A stretch of DNA of 64,000 bases from Bacteroidia bacterium. GTDB taxonomy: Bacteria > Bacteroidota > Bacteroidia > CAIKAF01. Position 1 is the stretch's first letter. Every line of letters starts with the position of its first letter. Position numbers and translations under genes: made by a program. This document shows positions 15,310-24,743 of this stretch, piece by piece. The stretch lies in contig JACVCJ010000005.1 of assembly GCA_016742095.1 (NCBI GenBank), forward strand, positions 67,335-131,334. Reading direction: 5' to 3'. The notes beneath the pieces are model-generated. The model was not told the DNA's origin. It did not search any database and worked only from the letters and a program-made list of their open reading frames with translations.

Positions 15310-18102
15310 CTAATCACCGCTGAGCAGGAGTATGTGCCCGAAGAACTCGTACTCCTTGCCGTACTTGTCTTTTACGTACATCTTGTACACATAGGTGTCG
15401 CTTTTGTAAGGCTGACCGTTACTGCGGCGGCCGTTCCAGCCGTAGCTGACCATATCGCTGTTGGCCTGGAAGATCCGTTCGCCCCAGCGGTCAAAGATAA
15501 AGTACTCGAGGTAGGCAATGTTCTCGCCCTTCGGTTCCCATACGGGGTTTACGCTGTTGTTATCCGGGGAGAAGGCATTCGGGATAAAGAACGTATGTTC
15601 TCCTTCCACGATCACGGTCTTTTCTACGGTATCGCGGCAGCCATATTCATTCTCTACGTACAGGTACACGTCGTATTCGCCCGGCAGGGTAAAGGTATGC
15701 TCAAAGTCGGCGGTATTGTAGCTGGCTCCGTCTACTTCGTACATCCAGCTGCTTACATCCAGAGAGGACGCATTGGTGAAGCTGGCCAGCGGATTTACCT
15801 CGGTAACGGGATCCGGTGTCCACCAGAAATTGCCGATCGGTTTGGGGTGAATGGTCACCACCTTGGTCACCGTATCGTAACAGTTGGGGAAATCGGTGCC
15901 CACCACCAGGGTTACGTTGTAATTGCCGGCCGTTGTGAACGAATGTGTCCAGTTGGCAGCGCTCGAATAGGTATCGTAGTTATCGTTTACGTACAGCCAG
16001 GAATTCAGATTGCCGTACTGGGTGCCCGACTGGTCGGTAAAGGACACCACGGAAGGTTCACAGAAATCGTGCGAAGTAAATGTGAAATCTGCCGTAGGCG
16101 GATAGAATACCGTTACTTCTACCGTATCGCTGGATACGCGGCCGCAGCTGTCAGTAACCGTTACGGCATAGGTGGTATTCTGCGCAGGCTGTACAAAGAT
16201 CTGCTGGGTATTGAAGCCGTTGGACCAGGTATAGCTGTACGGTGCAATACCGGCGCTTCCGTTACCGGTAAGCGTCTGCTGTACAATGGGACAGCCTGTG
16301 CTCAGGTCCGGGCCGGCATCCACCTGCACGGGATCTACATTTCGTATATTAATGCGTATGCTGTCCTTAACCACCGGGCCGGCGCAGGTAGAGTCGATGG
16401 TAACCAGGTAAATGTATTCCAGCGGCTCCTGTATCATGTCGTAAATGCCTGTGAGCGAAAGCGTATCGGCGGTTTGCCCGGAGGCAAAATTCACGGTGGC
16501 AGGCACGTTAAAGTCGATCGTGTTCTGTGCGGTCCCCGATCCGATCCAGATCTGGTACGAAAGCGGCTGTGTAAGCAGGTTCACCCGCGAAATGCCGAAC
16601 AGGGCCTCTCCGCAGGATTCGTTGGTAACGGCCTGGCCTACATTGTAAATATTCAGGTTGGCGAAGGGATCCGATTTCTTATCCGCAAACACGGTGTCCG
16701 TAGCGGTAACCCCACACTGGTCCGTGACCACAAGTACAAAGTTCATGTCGTTGGGCAGCGGGTAGTTGGCAATAAAAGGCGAATTGCTGAGACCGTTGTT
16801 CCAGTTGTACTGGTAGGCCGGTACCCCGCCTGTGACCTGCGGCATAATGCTTACGGTGGTACAGGTGGACAGGTCGGGCCCGAGGTTCACCTGCAGCGGG
16901 TTTACGTTCTTGATGAGGAATACGATGGTACTGCTGATCACCGAACCTACGGCTCCGCAAACCGTGCTGTCGGAAATGGTGATGGACAGTGTGTAGTCGG
17001 ACTGTGAACCCAGGTTCTGCAGGGCGTCGATGGTAAAAACCGCTGTACTGTCGCCGGCATTGAAGGTTACCGTGGCCGGTACGCCGCTGTAATCCACACC
17101 GTCGGTAGCGGTGCCGCCTACGGTAAGGTTGTAGGTGCGTGCCGAGTCGATATCGAAGTTACGGCGCACGGTAATGGTGGCATTGGTACAGCCTTCGTAC
17201 AGCAGGGTATCTACCGCGCCGATGAGTCCGCCGCCCAGTTGCGGGCTGGAATCGAACAGCAGCTGCGGCGAAACAAAGGAGTTCTGCTCCAGGAACACCC
17301 AGGAGTCGTAGGCACTGTCGCCGCCGTCGGCAATGGCCAGGCGTATGGTATAGGTCTGGCAGCGTACCACGGGCGCAATGGCCGTGAGCCTTACCGTAAA
17401 GCCGTCACAGGCTATGCCGGAGGGCGCTCCGCAGAGATTGTCCACGTAGTAGTTGCAGTAGGGTGTGCCGGGGTTACCCGTATTACAGGTACCCGTACAG
17501 CCGAAAAAGTTGCCGTTGTTCACGGTATTGATACTTACAGGTACGGTGGTGCCGGGTAAAAGGGCAATGTTCTCATTGTTGTAGGTGCCGCCTGCGGGAT
17601 CGGGACCGGTGAGCAGGAAGGCGAAAACGTCGTTCACACCGCCGTTCACGAATTCGTTGTATTCTTCGGACCCGAATACGTAATTGAATTTGAGCGTATC
17701 TCCGAGGGGAATGAAATCGAAGGAGAGTACGGCCGCATCGTTCGTGTTCACGCCTGCGATCTGGCTCAGAAGGGGATCACCCGGCGTGCCGTTGCCGGTA
17801 GTACAAAAGTTGGTGGGATTTCCGTTGAGGAGCGGATTCGTAGCATTTCCGGTAGAAATAATAAGACCTGAAGCAATGGGCAGGTTCGTTCCTGTGGCCG
17901 TATACTGGGCCAGGGCCGTTGCAGCGCCCGTATAGGTAACGTTCGATGCGTTCACACCGCCGCCGATAAGTACATTTCCTACTGCCTGTACCGGGGTAAC
18001 CGGGGTAGTGGTTACCTGACCAAACATGGCACCCGTCCCTGCCGAAGCAAGCACGGCCGCCGCGCCGATATTCAAAAAGAATGACTTAGGATAATTTCTC
18101 AT
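15310..18102 (-). CDS. Giant secreted adhesin-like protein: choice-of-anchor L, Calx-beta-like, PKD and T9SS type B tail
   Basis: The 930-residue product has a signal peptide, then a choice-of-anchor L domain (about 35-265; ASGLIISTG, VLSFDFIPLGDTLKFNYVFGSEEY, LAIADGGDSAYDSWVFLEQN). A Calx-beta-like repeat (about 285-390; GTATDGVDYSGVPATVTFNAGDS) and several Ig/PKD-type repeats follow, including ITVR.., DTVTKVVTIHPKP and DTVEKTVIVEG. The last 85 residues are the gliding-motility-associated C-terminal domain (FFIPNAFSPDNN...YFIFDRWGERIF...WNGR...YVYKMYVKD), the T9SS type B signal. Type B cargo often sits beside a PorP/SprF gene, but none is seen here. It is probably a surface adhesin or structural filament protein. 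A canonical promoter sits immediately upstream. Confidence 0.93.
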   Translation of the reverse strand: MRNYPKSFFLNIGAAAVLASAGTGAMFGQVTTTPVTPVQAVGNVLIGGGVNASNVTYTGAATALAQYTATGTNLPIASGLIISTGNATNPLLNGNPTNFCTTGNGTPGDPLLSQIAGVNTNDAAVLSFDFIPLGDTLKFNYVFGSEEYNEFVNGGVNDVFAFLLTGPDPAGGTYNNENIALLPGTTVPVSINTVNNGNFFGCTGTCNTGNPGTPYCNYYVDNLCGAPSGIACDGFTVRLTAIAPVVRCQTYTIRLAIADGGDSAYDSWVFLEQNSFVSPQLLFDSSPQLGGGLIGAVDTLLYEGCTNATITVRRNFDIDSARTYNLTVGGTATDGVDYSGVPATVTFNAGDSTAVFTIDALQNLGSQSDYTLSITISDSTVCGAVGSVISSTIVFLIKNVNPLQVNLGPDLSTCTTVSIMPQVTGGVPAYQYNWNNGLSNSPFIANYPLPNDMNFVLVVTDQCGVTATDTVFADKKSDPFANLNIYNVGQAVTNESCGEALFGISRVNLLTQPLSYQIWIGSGTAQNTIDFNVPATVNFASGQTADTLSLTGIYDMIQEPLEYIYLVTIDSTCAGPVVKDSIRINIRNVDPVQVDAGPDLSTGCPIVQQTLTGNGSAGIAPYSYTWSNGFNTQQIFVQPAQNTTYAVTVTDSCGRVSSDTVEVTVFYPPTADFTFTSHDFCEPSVVSFTDQSGTQYGNLNSWLYVNDNYDTYSSAANWTHSFTTAGNYNVTLVVGTDFPNCYDTVTKVVTIHPKPIGNFWWTPDPVTEVNPLASFTNASSLDVSSWMYEVDGASYNTADFEHTFTLPGEYDVYLYVENEYGCRDTVEKTVIVEGEHTFFIPNAFSPDNNSVNPVWEPKGENIAYLEYFIFDRWGERIFQANSDMVSYGWNGRRSNGQPYKSDTYVYKMYVKDKYGKEYEFFGHILLLSGD

Positions 18103-18109
18103 ACATTAA

Positions 18110-18141
18110 CAAAGATATAAACATTTGTTAATTATTAACAA
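18110..18141 (-). promoter_or_regulatory. Promoter of the giant T9SS type B gene
   Basis: Minus-strand TTG (18139-18141), a 21-nt spacer and TATCTTTG (18110-18117) match the consensus. The box ends 7 nt before the ATG, predicting a near-leaderless mRNA. Confidence 0.7.
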
Positions 18142-18165
18142 AAAATAACAAGTCCTTTTTGCGGA

Positions 18166-18603
18166 TCAGCGAAAGTGTTTTTGGTAGATCCCGCGCCGGT
18201 AAAAGAATTGCAGCCAGAAAACGGGGTATAAAAAAAAGTTCAGCCACTTCCAGCGGCATTTAAAGTGAATATCGTCAATAATATAGGTGTGTTCCCCGAC
18301 GCGGGTTACAATATGATCGTGCCGCCAGTAGTTTAACGGAAAAGGGAGCATAATGCCCTCATCGGTAAAGGAGCAGTGTTCTTCCGAAAAACGGTGGTTC
18401 ACGACCAGGCTGCGCCAGTAGCCGAGGTACCAGGGACCCCAGCAGATGCGCATCGAAATTTCGGAACCGGTGGTATTGCCGGTAAAATCTTCCAGGAAAA
18501 CCCGTATCCCGGGCGGGTTCAGGGCAAGGAACAGCTGCCGGTCGAACCGGTTCATGATATCCGCGGGCCGGCCCTTTACTTTATGACGAAGTAAGATCCG
18601 CAT
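18166..18603 (-). CDS. SRPBCC-fold ligand-binding protein
   Basis: The 145-residue product matches the START/SRPBCC (Bet v1-like) cyclase/dehydrase-type family often annotated next to cell-division or oxidoreductase genes: FLEDFTGNTTGSEISMRI, NHRFSEEHCSFTDEGIMLPFPLNYWRHDHIV and a C-terminal aromatic helix YPVFWLQFFYRRGIYQKHF. These proteins bind small hydrophobic ligands in a deep cavity; the ligand here is unknown. It lies 33 bases after the DUF4241 gene on the same strand and is likely in one transcript with it. Confidence 0.8.
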   Translation of the reverse strand: MRILLRHKVKGRPADIMNRFDRQLFLALNPPGIRVFLEDFTGNTTGSEISMRICWGPWYLGYWRSLVVNHRFSEEHCSFTDEGIMLPFPLNYWRHDHIVTRVGEHTYIIDDIHFKCRWKWLNFFLYPVFWLQFFYRRGIYQKHFR

Positions 18604-18636
18604 GATGTTTGTATGAACGGGCGGCCGGGCCGGTTC

Positions 18637-19251
18637 TTAAAGTTCTTCTTCGGTAAAGAATACGTCCAGGTCCATGGCCAGTGCACACACCTTCCCGTTT
18701 TCGTCCAGGCCCCAGTAGCAGGCGTAGTTGCCGTCGCCGTAGCCACTGCTGAATGCGGCAATATTATGTCCGCCGGGCAGGGGTGCCAGGGCCCAGTCGC
18801 CGCCGTTCTCATCGAGCAGGGGGCCCAGGAACACGCTTTCGGAGGCTTCTTCGCCTTCGCCGGCCTGGTCTTCCAGTTTCAGGAACTCGGCAGAACCCTG
18901 CGGGTCCATAAAACAGGCCAGCCCGCTCTCTACGGGGAAGCCGAGTATATATCCTTCTTCAAGGTCTTCGTCCGAGATGGTCTCACCGGGTACGGTGGCC
19001 ATTTTCCACTCGCTGATGTTCGTTGTTCTTTCGAACCACACCACGGCCATACCCACCAGGTCGGTATCTTCTTCCAGGTACAGTTCCACGGGGTATTTAC
19101 CCGGTTTCACTTCCTGCTCAAAGCCGGTAAAATAGCTTTCGATCAGGGGATCACAGGCACATATCTTTCCACTTGTAATATTCAGTTCGCCCAGTTTAAT
19201 GATCTGAGCCACTCCGCTTTTGCCGATGATAATGTCGTTTAACGCTTGCAT
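18637..19251 (-). CDS. DUF4241 domain protein
   Basis: The 204-residue product matches DUF4241 throughout: ICACDPLIESYFTGFEQEVKPGKYPVELYL, WKMATVPGE, GYILGFPVESGLACFMDP and the closing SSGYGDGNYACYWGLDENGKVCALAMDLDVFF. The family is widespread in bacteria and found alone or next to toxin-immunity loci; its function is unknown. It is soluble and acidic. It is probably co-transcribed with the SRPBCC gene 33 bases downstream. Confidence 0.88.
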   Translation of the reverse strand: MQALNDIIIGKSGVAQIIKLGELNITSGKICACDPLIESYFTGFEQEVKPGKYPVELYLEEDTDLVGMAVVWFERTTNISEWKMATVPGETISDEDLEEGYILGFPVESGLACFMDPQGSAEFLKLEDQAGEGEEASESVFLGPLLDENGGDWALAPLPGGHNIAAFSSGYGDGNYACYWGLDENGKVCALAMDLDVFFTEEEL

Positions 19252-19316
19252 AATTTCTTAAAATCAGCTGTAAAGATACTCTATTTGTCCGGAATATCAC
19301 GTTTCTTTGCAGGCAC

Positions 19317-19985
19317 ATGGAAGGCAGCGGAGAAGAGCCGTTCTACATAGCGGTGGAAGGAAATATTGGCGCGGGAAAAAGCACCCTTACCCGCCTGTGG
19401 GGGGCACAGCCCGGAACACAGACGGTATTTGAGAACTTTGCCGAAAATCCTTTCCTGCCCGAATTTTACCGCGATCCCGAAGGGATGGCCTTTCAGCTGG
19501 AGATCTCTTTCCTGGCCGAACGCTTTGCACAGCTGCAGAAGGCGTTTGAGAAGGCCGGACTGTTTGAGCCGAACATTGTTTCCGATTATCTTTTTGCCAA
19601 GTCTTTCGTTTTTGCCCGCAACAACCTGGGCCCGGGAGAATTCGACCTTTTCCGCAAAGTGTTCGATATTATGAACCGGGTGCTGCCCCTGCCCAACCGC
19701 ATGGTGTACATACACCGCGACGTGGAGTACCTGCTGGCCAATATCCGTAAAAGAGGCCGCAGCTACGAACAGGAGATACGGCCCGGATACCTGCTGAATA
19801 TCCAGAACGGCTATTTCGAATACCTGCGCACAGTGACGCAAATACCTGTGATACTGATCGATGTGGAGAATTACGACTTCGAGAACGACCCCCGTGTACT
19901 GGCCGTTATCAGCGAATTCGTACTGGAAAGGAATCACCCGCCCGGACTGCAAAAGTGGCAGCTCAAAGACCTCATGAGGGATTAA
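19317..19985 (+). CDS. Deoxynucleoside kinase
   Basis: The 222-residue product belongs to the dNK/dGK family: P-loop GNIGAGKST (15-23), the base-selecting FENFAENPFLPEFYRDP segment, a DYLFAKSFVF stretch in the place of the DRS motif, RVLPLPNRMVYIHRDVEYLLANIRKRGR and the LID-type arginines. It phosphorylates deoxyadenosine or deoxyguanosine for salvage. In many Bacteroidota the gene lies beside folK; here it is alone, between DUF4241 and an outer-membrane lipoprotein gene. A TTTCTTTG box (19302-19309) ends 7 nt before the ATG. Confidence 0.93.
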   Translation: MEGSGEEPFYIAVEGNIGAGKSTLTRLWGAQPGTQTVFENFAENPFLPEFYRDPEGMAFQLEISFLAERFAQLQKAFEKAGLFEPNIVSDYLFAKSFVFARNNLGPGEFDLFRKVFDIMNRVLPLPNRMVYIHRDVEYLLANIRKRGRSYEQEIRPGYLLNIQNGYFEYLRTVTQIPVILIDVENYDFENDPRVLAVISEFVLERNHPPGLQKWQLKDLMRD

Positions 19986-20090
19986 TTCTGTTTTATTTTT
20001 CGGAAACCTTCTATTTTTATTTGATTAAATGTACCGAAATGTTTTATTTTGGGGATTGAATACATATTTTGAATATAAAAGCGAGTTGTT

Positions 20091-21797
20091 ATGAAATTAA
20101 AAAGTACCTTAATTCCCGTGTCGTGTTCGGTGGTGTTGCTCGCGGCATGTTCTAAGTTTAACTTGGACAAGGTGACCTACAAAGTGACTCCCGATCCGCT
20201 GGAGTACAAGAACGACAGTGTTGCATTGAACATTTCGGGCGAGTACCCGAAAAAATCGATCCCGAAGAAAGGCCGTGCCGTACTGACGCCGGTTTTCGAA
20301 TTCAACGGACAGACCGTGGAAGCGAAACCGCTGCTGGTTAAAGGCGCTAAGAACAAAGGCGAAGGGATCATCCTGGACAAAACCGGCGGTAAATTCACCT
20401 ACAGCGATGTGGTGCAGTACAAACCCGGTATGGAAGTTGCCGAACTGCACGTAGGTGCCAAAGGTTACATCAAGGATAAAACTACGGAGAAATTCAACGC
20501 AAAAACGACCGAGCCGATCGATAAAGGTGTAAGCATCACGCCGCTGCTGGTACAGAAAGAGACCAGCACAACCGTGGGTAAACACAACTATGGCCCGGTA
20601 AATAAAACGCACAGCGCGCTTATTTACTTCGCCTACAACAGCAAAGCGGTTCGCCCGTCTGAGCTGAAAAGCGAAGATATCGCCGCTTTCCGCGCGTTTG
20701 TAACAGAACACAGCGGAAACGGAAGCACTTTCAAGAAAATGGACGTGGTCGGATGGGCTTCTCCGGAAGGTTCCGACGAGTACAACCAGGTACTGTCTGA
20801 CGGACGTGCTACCGAAACCAAAGGCGTAGTTCAGAAAGAACTGAAAAAACTGAATAAAGTACTTGCCGAGAACAGCGCTTTTGTAAGCAGCCAGGGTAAA
20901 GGCCGCGACATCGCTGGTTTCGAAGCGAAAGTGAAAGAGAAGAACGGTTCTTCCCAGGTTGCCCAGATCGTTAAAACCGGTGTAAGCCGTAACGAGCTGC
21001 AGAAACAACTGAAATCCGTTAGCGGCGCCACACTGGCTTCTGTAGAGGCCGACCTGCTGTCTCCGCTGCGTCGTGCCGAGATCCTGACCACCGTTCAGCT
21101 GCGCGAAAAAACAGCCGACGAAATGAAAGCCCTCGGCATTTCAAACCCGGATTCACTCACACTGGAAGAGCAGCTGTATACGGCCCAGAACCTGATCACC
21201 GACGAGGAGCAGCGTCTCAAACTGTACCAGGCCGCCCAGCGTAAAGCTCCCGAAGACTGGAGAGGTTACAACAACGCCGGTGTAAGCTATGCGAACATGG
21301 GCAAATGGAACGAAGCTGAAATGGAATTCCGTAAAGCCGAGAAGATCGCTCCGAACGAAAAGACCATCCTTTCTAACCTGGGTAAATACTCTTACCAGAA
21401 AGGCGATACACAGAAAGCCATTGATTACTTCAAGAAAGCTGCCGGTTTCCAGGATGCTGACCGCGCTTTAGGTTCCATCTATATCCTGAAAGGTAAATAC
21501 AACGAATCTGTTTCCCTGTACGGAGATGCCAAAACCTTCAACGCTGCACTTGCCAAACTGCTGGCCGGTAAACCGGGCGATGTGGACGCTACCATCAACG
21601 GTGGCGACGATCAGGACAAAGCGCTGTCTTACTACCTGAAAGCCATCGCTGCTTCACGTCAGAAAAACAAATCGGGCGTAGTAAGCAACCTGAAAGAAGC
21701 CTTCACACGTGACGGCTCTCTGAAAGCAAAAGCTAAAACCGATGTAGAGTTCCAGAACTTCTTTGAAGACAGTGACTTCAAATCGGCTGTGAACTAA
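20091..21797 (+). CDS. OmpA-like/TPR outer-membrane lipoprotein
   Basis: The 568-residue product has a lipoprotein signal (SCSVVLLAAC, Cys20) and an N-terminal beta-rich domain (about 25-165). An OmpA-like domain follows (about 180-350; IYFAYNSKAVRPSELKSEDI, VVGWASPEGSDEYNQVLSDGRA) with a long insertion. The C-terminal half holds TPR repeats (about 385-490; YNNAGVSYANMGKWNEAEMEFRKAEKIAP). It matches the abundant OmpA/TPR lipoproteins of Bacteroidota, thought to link outer membrane and peptidoglycan. Codon use is more uniform than in its neighbours (many AAA, GGT, GAA, AAC codons), which suggests high expression. A terminator follows at once. Confidence 0.9.
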   Translation: MKLKSTLIPVSCSVVLLAACSKFNLDKVTYKVTPDPLEYKNDSVALNISGEYPKKSIPKKGRAVLTPVFEFNGQTVEAKPLLVKGAKNKGEGIILDKTGGKFTYSDVVQYKPGMEVAELHVGAKGYIKDKTTEKFNAKTTEPIDKGVSITPLLVQKETSTTVGKHNYGPVNKTHSALIYFAYNSKAVRPSELKSEDIAAFRAFVTEHSGNGSTFKKMDVVGWASPEGSDEYNQVLSDGRATETKGVVQKELKKLNKVLAENSAFVSSQGKGRDIAGFEAKVKEKNGSSQVAQIVKTGVSRNELQKQLKSVSGATLASVEADLLSPLRRAEILTTVQLREKTADEMKALGISNPDSLTLEEQLYTAQNLITDEEQRLKLYQAAQRKAPEDWRGYNNAGVSYANMGKWNEAEMEFRKAEKIAPNEKTILSNLGKYSYQKGDTQKAIDYFKKAAGFQDADRALGSIYILKGKYNESVSLYGDAKTFNAALAKLLAGKPGDVDATINGGDDQDKALSYYLKAIAASRQKNKSGVVSNLKEAFTRDGSLKAKAKTDVEFQNFFEDSDFKSAVN

Positions 21798-21820
21798 GCA
21801 TATTTTTTAACCGAAAGGGA

Positions 21821-21849
21821 AACCCGTTCCAAAAGGAGCGGGTTTTTTT
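21821..21849 (+). terminator. Rho-independent terminator
   Basis: AACCCGTTCC, an AAAA loop and GGAGCGGGTT form a hairpin with one mismatch followed by seven Ts, 24 bases after the lipoprotein stop. Confidence 0.85.
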
Positions 21850-22009
21850 GTGCCCGCACATACCAGCCGGCAGAAAGTCTGCGTTTTATCTCTGCAGGCC
21901 CTCAGAGGCAGCAGCAGGGGACCTGTTGCCACGGGATTACATATTATTTTTTCTGCCTGCACTTCCTGTTCCGTAAAAAATTACTTCTTTCGCAAAAAAA
22001 CCGAAAACT

Positions 22010-22702
22010 ATGACCGCTAAAAAACTCCTGTATGTATGCAGCTTTGCCGTCGCTTCGCTGCTGGTGGCCGCCTGTGCCAAAGAAAACGCTTCCGATGTGA
22101 ACCAGAACAAGATCTACACCGATTACGAGGTCTTCTACAACAAGAACACCGATAAAACCTGGGTAGTGGCCCGTTTCCGTTTCGGCGGGGCCACCGGTAC
22201 GGTGCTGGAGCTGGATTCCGGCGCCTATGTAACCTTCAACAACGATACCCTGCCCTACAATGCCGTATTTATGGGGCATTACAAGGAATACGCCGGCCAC
22301 ATCAGCTCGGGCACCTTTACCTACCATAACCTGAGCGGACAAAACTTTGTGAACACGCTGCCCGTATGCGATACCCTGGCTTTCCAGCCCGGCTTTGATA
22401 CCCTGCAGAAATCGCAGGCACAGACCATCGGCTGGGACGGCCCGGCACTGGCCCCGAACCAGGGCGTGGGTATTTTTGTGGGAGGCTGGACCTGGGGCGA
22501 CGATGCCCTGGCCTACCAGGACGGCGACGGCGCCACTTCGCTGGTGCTGGGCATCAACCAGATGAACAGTCTGCCCGTTGGCCCCGCTACCGTATACATG
22601 GACCGCCAGACGGAACTGAACGTAGCCCAGGGAACATCCGAAGGCGGTAAGATACGGGCTAAGTTCCGTGCCAAGAACCGCGTGGTACAGGTAGTGAATT
22701 AA
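22010..22702 (+). CDS. Lipoprotein of unknown function
   Basis: The 230-residue product has a lipoprotein signal (FAVASLLVAAC, Cys22) and a beta-rich body with no recognised domain (YTDYEVFYNKNTDKTWVVARFRFGG, GTVLELDSGAYVTFN, PATVYMDRQTEL). It resembles other small Chitinophagales lipoproteins of unknown role. It is single, with a terminator hairpin shared with the convergent etfA gene. Confidence 0.75.
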   Translation: MTAKKLLYVCSFAVASLLVAACAKENASDVNQNKIYTDYEVFYNKNTDKTWVVARFRFGGATGTVLELDSGAYVTFNNDTLPYNAVFMGHYKEYAGHISSGTFTYHNLSGQNFVNTLPVCDTLAFQPGFDTLQKSQAQTIGWDGPALAPNQGVGIFVGGWTWGDDALAYQDGDGATSLVLGINQMNSLPVGPATVYMDRQTELNVAQGTSEGGKIRAKFRAKNRVVQVVN

Positions 22703-22720
22703 CAGAACCGTTATAAACAG

Positions 22721-22748
22721 AAAAGGCTCCCGGAAAGGAGCCTTTTTT
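22721..22748. terminator. Bidirectional terminator
   Basis: AAAAGGCTCC (22721-22730) pairs perfectly with GGAGCCTTTT (22737-22746). A and T runs on both sides serve the lipoprotein gene and convergent etfA. Confidence 0.85.
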
Positions 22749-22768
22749 TATGCAGTATCTTTTGGAGA

Positions 22769-23731
22769 TCAGTGTGCAGCTTTGAACTTTTTCACGCTTT
22801 CGATCAGGCGCGGCAGCACTTCAAAGGCGTCGCCCACGATACCGTAGTCGGCCGCTTTAAAGAAGGGCGCTTCCGGGTCTTTGTTGATCACCACGATCAC
22901 CTTGCTCTGGTTTACACCGGCCAGGTGCTGTATGGCGCCGGAGATACCCACGGCAATGTACAGGTTGGGGCGAACGGTGATACCGGTCTGTCCCACGTGT
23001 TCGTGGTGCGGACGCCATCCGATGTCTGAAACCGGGCGTGAGCAGGCCGTAGCGGCGCCCAGTACGTGTGCCAGTTCTTCGATCAGGCCCCAGTTCTCAG
23101 GCCCTTTCATACCGCGGCCGGCAGAAACCACCAGTTCGGCTTCGGGCAGCGGAATTTCGCCTTCCTGTTTCTTCACTTCCACCTGTTTGATCCTGGAAGC
23201 GCGCATGTTCGGAGCAAAAGCCTCTACGTTGGCCGTTCCGCCTACTTTGTTGAGGCCGGTGGCGTTCGGTGAAAAGGCAATTACCTTGATGTCGGTGGCC
23301 ATTTCTACGTGAGCGATGGCTTTACCGGAGAATACGTTCTTTTTAACCACGATGCCGCTGCCCGATGTTTCGGGGTAGGCAATGGCGCCCGATACCAGTC
23401 CGGCGCCCAGGCGTGCGGCCAGGCGCGGGGCAATGGCTTTTCCCAGCACATCGAACGGGAAAATAATGGTTTTGGCGCCTGCTTTTTCAGCAGCGGCCTG
23501 TACGGCATCGAGCATACCGGTTGTATCGGCCTCGTTGCTTACGTGCAGTACCGTAGTGGCGCCGTACTCGCCCAGGGAGGCGAGCTCAGCGGCGTCGGCA
23601 GCCCCGAATACGATGGCTGTTACGGCTCCGCCGCCTGTTTTGTCGGCGGTGTTCTTAGCGTAAGATACGCCTTCGAAACCGGCCTTTTTTATCTTTCCGT
23701 TTGCGCTTTCAACAAATGCTAAAACTGACAT
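22769..23731 (-). CDS. etfA: Electron transfer flavoprotein, alpha subunit
   Basis: The 320-residue product has the ETF alpha layout: an N-terminal Rossmann-like domain (SVLAFVESANGKIKK), and the C-terminal FAD-binding domain with SAGRGMKGPENW, the VSDIGWRPHHEHVGQTG flavin-binding loop, LYIAVGISGAIQHLAGVNQSKVIVVINKDPEAPFF and ADYGIVGDAFEVLP. With EtfB it carries electrons from acyl-CoA and related dehydrogenases to the quinone pool. It lies 34 bases downstream of etfB in the same operon. Confidence 0.97.
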   Translation of the reverse strand: MSVLAFVESANGKIKKAGFEGVSYAKNTADKTGGGAVTAIVFGAADAAELASLGEYGATTVLHVSNEADTTGMLDAVQAAAEKAGAKTIIFPFDVLGKAIAPRLAARLGAGLVSGAIAYPETSGSGIVVKKNVFSGKAIAHVEMATDIKVIAFSPNATGLNKVGGTANVEAFAPNMRASRIKQVEVKKQEGEIPLPEAELVVSAGRGMKGPENWGLIEELAHVLGAATACSRPVSDIGWRPHHEHVGQTGITVRPNLYIAVGISGAIQHLAGVNQSKVIVVINKDPEAPFFKAADYGIVGDAFEVLPRLIESVKKFKAAH

Positions 23732-23765
23732 GACAATATTTTTCTGTTATATTATACAATAGAAT

Positions 23766-24509
23766 TTAGATCACTTTGGCTTCGGTATGCAGTAACTGTA
23801 CCAGCTCGTCGGTGTTTTCCGGGGCAATGAGTTTAACCCCTGCCTTGGCCGGCGGAAGTTCAAATTTTACCACGTTCACTTTCGGGTGCGGAGAAGCGGG
23901 CTCAACCACGGTAATGGGTTTGGTACGCGCGGCCATAATGCCTTTCATGTTCGGGATGCGCTGCTCGGCCATACCTTTGGCGGCAGAAAGTACCAGGGGC
24001 AGTTCGGCCTCGAACACGTAGGTGGCTCCGCCGGTTTCGCTTTCCACGCGGGCTGTACGTCCGTTAATGTCCAGTTTGTTGGCCGGACTGATGAATTCCA
24101 TGCCCAGCAGTTCGGCAACCATACCGCCCACTTCGGAGTTATTGTGATCGATGGTCTCCTTACCGGTAAGGATCAGATCGAAATTCTGCGTTTTTGCATA
24201 ATCGGCGATCGCCGCAGCTACGGAATACGAATCTTTCGGATCCAGGTTTACACGTACCGCATTGTCGGCACCTACCGCCAGGGCTTTGCGGATCACCGCA
24301 TCGTCTTCGGCCGGACCTACGGTAATAATGGTAACATTTCCCGCACCCAGCGATTCTTTAATTTCAAGCGCTCTAACGAGGGCATACCACTCATCGGAAG
24401 GATTCACGATCCAGGTAACCCCCTGTGTGTTGAATTTAGTATCACCATCCGTAAAGGCTATCTTCGAGGTGGTGTCAGGAACTTTACTGATACAAACTAA
24501 AATGTTCAT
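23766..24509 (-). CDS. etfB: Electron transfer flavoprotein, beta subunit
   Basis: The 247-residue product starts MNILVCISKVPDT and carries the AMP-binding region characteristic of ETF beta (DLILTGKETIDHNNSEVGGMVAELLGMEFIS, LPLVLSAAKGMAEQRIPNMKGIMAARTKPI). It pairs with EtfA in the heterodimer. I chose the ATG at 24509, since the 12-residue extension to 24545 does not match the family. It is the first gene of the etfBA operon, and a good promoter lies upstream. Confidence 0.97.
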   Translation of the reverse strand: MNILVCISKVPDTTSKIAFTDGDTKFNTQGVTWIVNPSDEWYALVRALEIKESLGAGNVTIITVGPAEDDAVIRKALAVGADNAVRVNLDPKDSYSVAAAIADYAKTQNFDLILTGKETIDHNNSEVGGMVAELLGMEFISPANKLDINGRTARVESETGGATYVFEAELPLVLSAAKGMAEQRIPNMKGIMAARTKPITVVEPASPHPKVNVVKFELPPAKAGVKLIAPENTDELVQLLHTEAKVI

Positions 24510-24543
24510 GTTGATCGGATTTTCAATTTTCGTTAATCGGAAC

Positions 24544-24574
24544 AAATGTAAAAAAAAGTATGCATGACGAACAA
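24544..24574 (-). promoter_or_regulatory. Promoter of etfBA
   Basis: Minus-strand TTG (24572-24574), a 20-nt spacer and TACATTTG (24544-24551) fit the Bacteroidota consensus, 34 nt before the etfB ATG. Confidence 0.65.
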
Positions 24575-24685
24575 TTTCTGGTTCAATTCGATGACATACC
24601 CGTCAAATTTCGGCAAAAATAGCTTAAAACGGGGGTAAAACACAAGGCCGCTCCCCTAAAGAAGTGTAAAACCGATAAACTTTTA

Positions 24686-24693
24686 TACTTTTG
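24686..24693 (+). promoter_or_regulatory. -7 promoter box for pdhB
   Basis: TACTTTTG matches TAnnTTTG, 50 nt before the pdhB ATG. No clear -33 element is seen. Confidence 0.5.
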
Positions 24694-24743
24694 CCATGCT
24701 TCTGTAACAGGAGGCTGCAAACAAATCACAGAACATTCGTAAT